41,723 bases of DNA from Martensiomyces pterosporus (taxonomy: Eukaryota > Kickxellomycota > Kickxellomycetes > Kickxellales > Kickxellaceae): NCBI GenBank assembly GCA_025201845.1, contig MU603948.1, forward strand, positions 99,960 to 141,682. The letters run 5' to 3'. Below, one piece after another: positions 38,904 to 41,723 of the stretch. The position numbers and the translations under genes are program-made. Each line of letters begins with the position of its first letter. Positions within the stretch are counted from its first letter, which is position 1. The notes under the pieces were generated by a model. That model was not told where the DNA came from and did no database searches. It saw nothing but the letters and a program-made list of their open reading frames with translations.

Positions 38904-39645
38904 CTAGTTCTCGGCATTCGCGGCAGCACCCAGCCTCTGCGAATCCTCGAATGGCGATGTCTCCAGATATTGGCGTAGCGAGAGCCGCTCGAGCCAGCCA
39001 AGCGTCTCTTCGTTGACATCTACGGTCCTGCACGTGTTGATAATGACCTGGCGCTGATCCCTGAACGAGCTAAGCCGTCCTTGCACGCAAATGGTTGACC
39101 CCAGCTCATGGCTTTGCCGCATGGCTGGATCGTCCTGCTCCTCCTGTGTGGTGAACTTGACGCACGGAATGACTCCTGTACCATCGTCCACTACAAAGCA
39201 GGCGCGATTACATGGAGATATACGAATCAGGCCATATGCACCAGTGCTGCGTCTGTAAAAAAAAAAGGGGGGGCATTGCATATTGTTAACCAGCTCCGCT
39301 GTGCACTTGCCATGGTAGACTGTCAGCTTCAATGCCTGCGCATCGACCGAAACAACGATGCCGACCAGCTCAACGCTGCGCACGACGCGCTGGTTCCCAA
39401 CGAAAAACACTAATCTGCAACTCCAGGCACCAAGATATCGAGATGAGCTCTGCATTAGTGGGTTAAGCGCTTGGCACAAAGCAAACAGTGCCGAGCCGTA
39501 ATAAACTGGACTGCTTACCAGAGTTGGATTCGTGGGGCAGTGCTCGCTGTAGGTCACCCACAAAGAGCTTGGCAGGAGTCCAAAACAGCGGATCAAGACC
39601 CCAGTCCTGTAGCCGGCTTGTGCATGCCCTGTTATCTAGATTCAT
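38904..39645 (-). CDS. STN1: STN1, OB-fold subunit of the telomeric CST complex
   Basis: Model: exons 39519-39645, 39307-39409 and 38904-39252. Intron 1 is 39410-39518 (109 nt, GTAAGC...TTAG, phase 1). Intron 2 is 39253-39306 (54 nt, GTGCAC...ACAG, phase 2). The product is 192 residues, or 210 if intron 2 is retained, since 54 nt keeps the frame. The N-terminus has the diagnostic GLDPLFWTPAKLFVGDLQ of STN1. The OB fold continues VFFVGNQRVVRSVELVGIVV and FVVDDGTGVIPCVKF, then GSTICVQGRLSSFRDQRQVI. STN1 caps telomere 3' overhangs with TEN1 and CTC1/CDC13 and recruits Pol-alpha. There is no C-terminal winged-helix region, so it is short like plant STN1. It is on the opposite strand to, and converges with, the BAP31-like gene. 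Confidence 0.88.
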
Positions 39646-40741
39646 GGCAGCAATTCAATGCACGAATGTGGCTGGCACAATGACGAAGCGAGCACACAAA
39701 AGCAATGCAGAAGTGAAATGGCGATAAGCATAAACAAACCGATGATGATGGACGTGCGGAGATCCACACGTCTGCCAAACCAAGGCTGTGTGCACCCAAG
39801 CGCAAGCAGGGAACTTCATTTATGGCAGACACCACATGGAAATGGGGGTGAGGGTGGAAAAAAGAACGCATCGGCGCATTGTGAGCATCGCTGGAGCGCC
39901 ACTCAAACACAAGGTACCAGGAGCCACTCTACCAATATGAGCACCACAAGATTGCGTCAGAAGCAAAGGGCGTTTGCCAGCCCACAGGCCGCCGAGCCGA
40001 TTTCTTGCACCAGCGGCACGCTGCTTTCTCTCAATTGGCCAATTCCAGTATCCTTTGGAAGCTACGTTGAGGCTGCCTCTCAAGCACGCACCTTTACCTT
40101 GGATGCGCACTACAACTTGCAGCAAAGATGCTTGACTAGTTCCTTGGGCCGAAGCACTCACCGCAGCGCTGAGCCTTTTTGGCCCCGCTCCTTTACACTC
40201 ATCCAGCAATTGCAAATAACAATGCCGTCTGTGTGCCAATGCTCTACAAGTTGATCGTCCGCCGAAAACAACCAACCCTGCTGTTTAGTGCTGCCAATCA
40301 ATGCTACATTCCTATTAGTTCACAGCAGCGGACTCCCTGCCGCCGCATCCCATCACGCCATTGTCTGTCTCCATAGCAAAATCTGTGCATCTCTGGTGCC
40401 CACGCATTGCCAACCATTGGTATTTTTACGTATTATCCACAGAAATACCAAGGCCAAAATCAAATCCGAGGCCGGTGGGCGCGCACTGGCACTCATACGC
40501 ACCCTGCGACGCGTATGCAAGTGCTGGCCCTTCCTCCAATGCTCACAGCAACGAGGCGCTGACATTGACGCATCTTGTGCGTGTCTGCACTCGGGATGTC
40601 GCCATTCACTGCAATGCCTGAAGCCAACGCAGTATAAATACCGGCATCTTCCTGTCTGACTATGCAGCCGATTCAGCACTTCCCCATACCGATTCTGCGG
40701 CATTTCACTTCCTTGCCTACGCCCTGATATTATAATTAATA
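39646..40741. other. Divergent promoter region STN1 / sulfatase
   Basis: About 1.1 kb. A plus-strand open frame (39658-40254) is long but has no recognisable domain and low-complexity composition, so I do not call it. The TATA box for the sulfatase is listed separately. Confidence 0.5.
40633..40640 (+). promoter_or_regulatory. TATA box of the sulfatase gene
   Basis: TATAAATA lies 109 nt upstream of the ATG at 40742, followed by a C/T-rich leader, consistent with an inducible promoter. Confidence 0.55.
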
Positions 40742-41723
40742 ATGCGGTTCTCCGCTGTTGTTTCTCTAGCCGCGCTTGTCGCTGCGGCTTCCTCCTCCTC
40801 TGTCGGCTCCCCGTCTGCCTTGACCACCCCCAAGACCCAAGATGTCGCCACCAAGTGTCGTCCCAAGGGGCACAAGAAGCCCAACTTTGTCGTCTTCCTC
40901 ACCGACGACCAGGACCATCTGATGGACTCGCTCAGTTACCAACAGTACGTCAAGAAGCACTTCCTTGACGAGGGCACCAGGTTCACGCACTACTACACCA
41001 CATCGGCCACCTGCTGTCCATCGCGTGTCTCTCTGTGGCTGGGCACGTTTGCTCACAACCACAATGTCACCGATGAGTCGCGTCCCCACGGATCATACTA
41101 CAAGTTCCAGGCAAACCACCTCGACGATGACTGGCTGCCTCTGTGGCTGCAGGATGCTGGGTACAGCAACCACTACATTGGCAAGTTCATCAACGGCGTA
41201 GATCTGAACAACACTGTGGCGCCCAAGGGGTGGGAGCACTTTGAGCCCCTTGTCAGCCCCGGCATCTACAACTTCACCAACCCAATTTTCTCGCTGAATG
41301 GCGGGCCGGTTGAGGAGCACCCTGGCGTCTACCAGACGGACCTCATCCTGAACAAGTCGCTCGCCCGCATCGATAAAATCGCCAAGAAGGACGACCCGTT
41401 CCTCTTTGTCATCTCCCCGACAGCTCCCCATGACGAGATCCAAACTAACGGCCAGTTCACGCCTCCTCGCCCCGCAGAGCGCCACAAGCACCTGTTCCCC
41501 AACGCCAAGGTTCCCCGCACTCCCAACTTCAACCCAGCCAAGCAGGACAAGGTTGGGTGGATAAAGGACCTGCCTCTCCTCACCTCGCTCCAGATTGATG
41601 AAATTGACCACCACTACCGCCAGCGTCTACGCTCCCTCCAGGCAACCGACGAGCTTGTGGACAGTGTGATCAAGAAGCTCAAGGAGAAGAACCTGTTGGA
41701 CAACACCTACCTGATATACACCA
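40742..41723 (+). CDS. Secreted sulfatase (arylsulfatase / GlcNAc-6-sulfatase type), 3' end off window
   Basis: Open from the ATG at 40742 to the window edge (327 codons and one base). A signal peptide (MRFSAVVSLAALVAAASSSS) is followed by the sulfatase domain. It shows PNFVVFLTDDQDHLMDSL (Asp55-Asp56 metal ligands), and CCPSR at 91-95 is the CxPxR signature whose first Cys becomes formylglycine. It also shows NHYIGKFINGV (catalytic Lys region) and SPTAPHDE (active-site His). The closest family resemblance is fungal arylsulfatase/N-acetylglucosamine-6-sulfatase, which hydrolyses sulfate esters outside the cell or in the vacuole. The substrate is unknown; in fungi such enzymes often scavenge sulfur, which would fit a regulated TATA promoter. 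Several NxS/T sites (NVT, NNT, NFT, NKS) suggest glycosylation. Confidence 0.95.
   Translation, partial: MRFSAVVSLAALVAAASSSSVGSPSALTTPKTQDVATKCRPKGHKKPNFVVFLTDDQDHLMDSLSYQQYVKKHFLDEGTRFTHYYTTSATCCPSRVSLWLGTFAHNHNVTDESRPHGSYYKFQANHLDDDWLPLWLQDAGYSNHYIGKFINGVDLNNTVAPKGWEHFEPLVSPGIYNFTNPIFSLNGGPVEEHPGVYQTDLILNKSLARIDKIAKKDDPFLFVISPTAPHDEIQTNGQFTPPRPAERHKHLFPNAKVPRTPNFNPAKQDKVGWIKDLPLLTSLQIDEIDHHYRQRLRSLQATDELVDSVIKKLKEKNLLDNTYLIYT

Noticed and set aside
39658..40254. 198-codon plus-strand open frame upstream of the sulfatase
   Set aside because: Composition is unlike the neighbouring genes, no domain is recognisable, and it overlaps a similar-sized frame on the other strand.

Overview
The window is nuclear DNA from a fungus. 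Genes carry short GT-AG introns (54-345 nt in the models here, plus one GC-AG intron). The gene set includes fungal cell-wall and secretory proteins (an ECM33-like GPI protein, an AKR1 palmitoyltransferase, a p24 cargo receptor) and nucleus-encoded mitochondrial proteins (TOM40, bS6m). High GC at third positions, broad 0.4-2.7 kb intergenic spaces, poly-Gln/Ala/Pro tracts and a bacterial-type BtuF-like protein suggest an early-diverging lineage such as Kickxellomycotina; that placement is inference and was not tested. There is no mobile element, CRISPR array, rRNA or recognisable tRNA.

Layout. 1-571: 5' part of an unrecognised gene (-). 1881-2858: GET3 (-). 2859-5543: mostly gene-free, with a possible relic or unresolved membrane-protein gene at 4078-4650. 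5544-9670: four-exon gene for a regulator with two HMG boxes of different type (+). 10086-12920: kelch-repeat single-pass membrane protein (-). 14587-15780: cytosolic tyrosyl-tRNA synthetase (-). 17047-17907: universal-stress-protein domain protein (+). 18270-19650: ECM33-like GPI wall protein (-). 21268-22287: TOM40 (-). 22997-23510: mitochondrial ribosomal protein bS6m (-), with a (CAG)11 tract in its intron. 23866-24747: ELO fatty-acid elongase with an altered histidine box (-). 26323-27390: zinc alcohol dehydrogenase (+). 27994-28699: p24 cargo receptor (-). 29280-31817: AKR1 (+). 32264-34533: long-chain acyl-CoA synthetase (+). 34588-35644: BtuF-like cobalamin/metal-chelate-binding domain protein (-). 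36084-37386: NUS1 (+). 37835-38769: BAP31-like ER protein with a 24-nt micro-exon (+). 38904-39645: STN1, a telomere CST subunit (-). 40742 to the end: sulfatase, cut by the window edge (+).

The genes form no operon or obvious cluster. Several act in the endomembrane system: GET3 (tail-anchored protein insertion), p24 and BAP31 (ER export and quality control), AKR1 (palmitoylation), NUS1 (dolichol synthesis), ELO and acyl-CoA synthetase (lipids), and the ECM33-like and kelch proteins at the surface. This is probably ordinary housekeeping adjacency. The exon models for bS6m, p24, acyl-CoA synthetase, BtuF-like, NUS1, BAP31, STN1, ECM33-like and the HMG gene were built by hand from splice-site motifs, phase matching and family fit, so each can be tested with RNA data.

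The features most worth a second look are the BtuF-like protein with its GC-AG intron, the 54-nt frame-neutral intron of STN1, the Gln-for-His change in the elongase histidine box, the triplet repeat in the bS6m intron, the His-rich tail of AKR1, and the Ser-Arg-encoding minisatellite that abuts the NUS1 stop codon.
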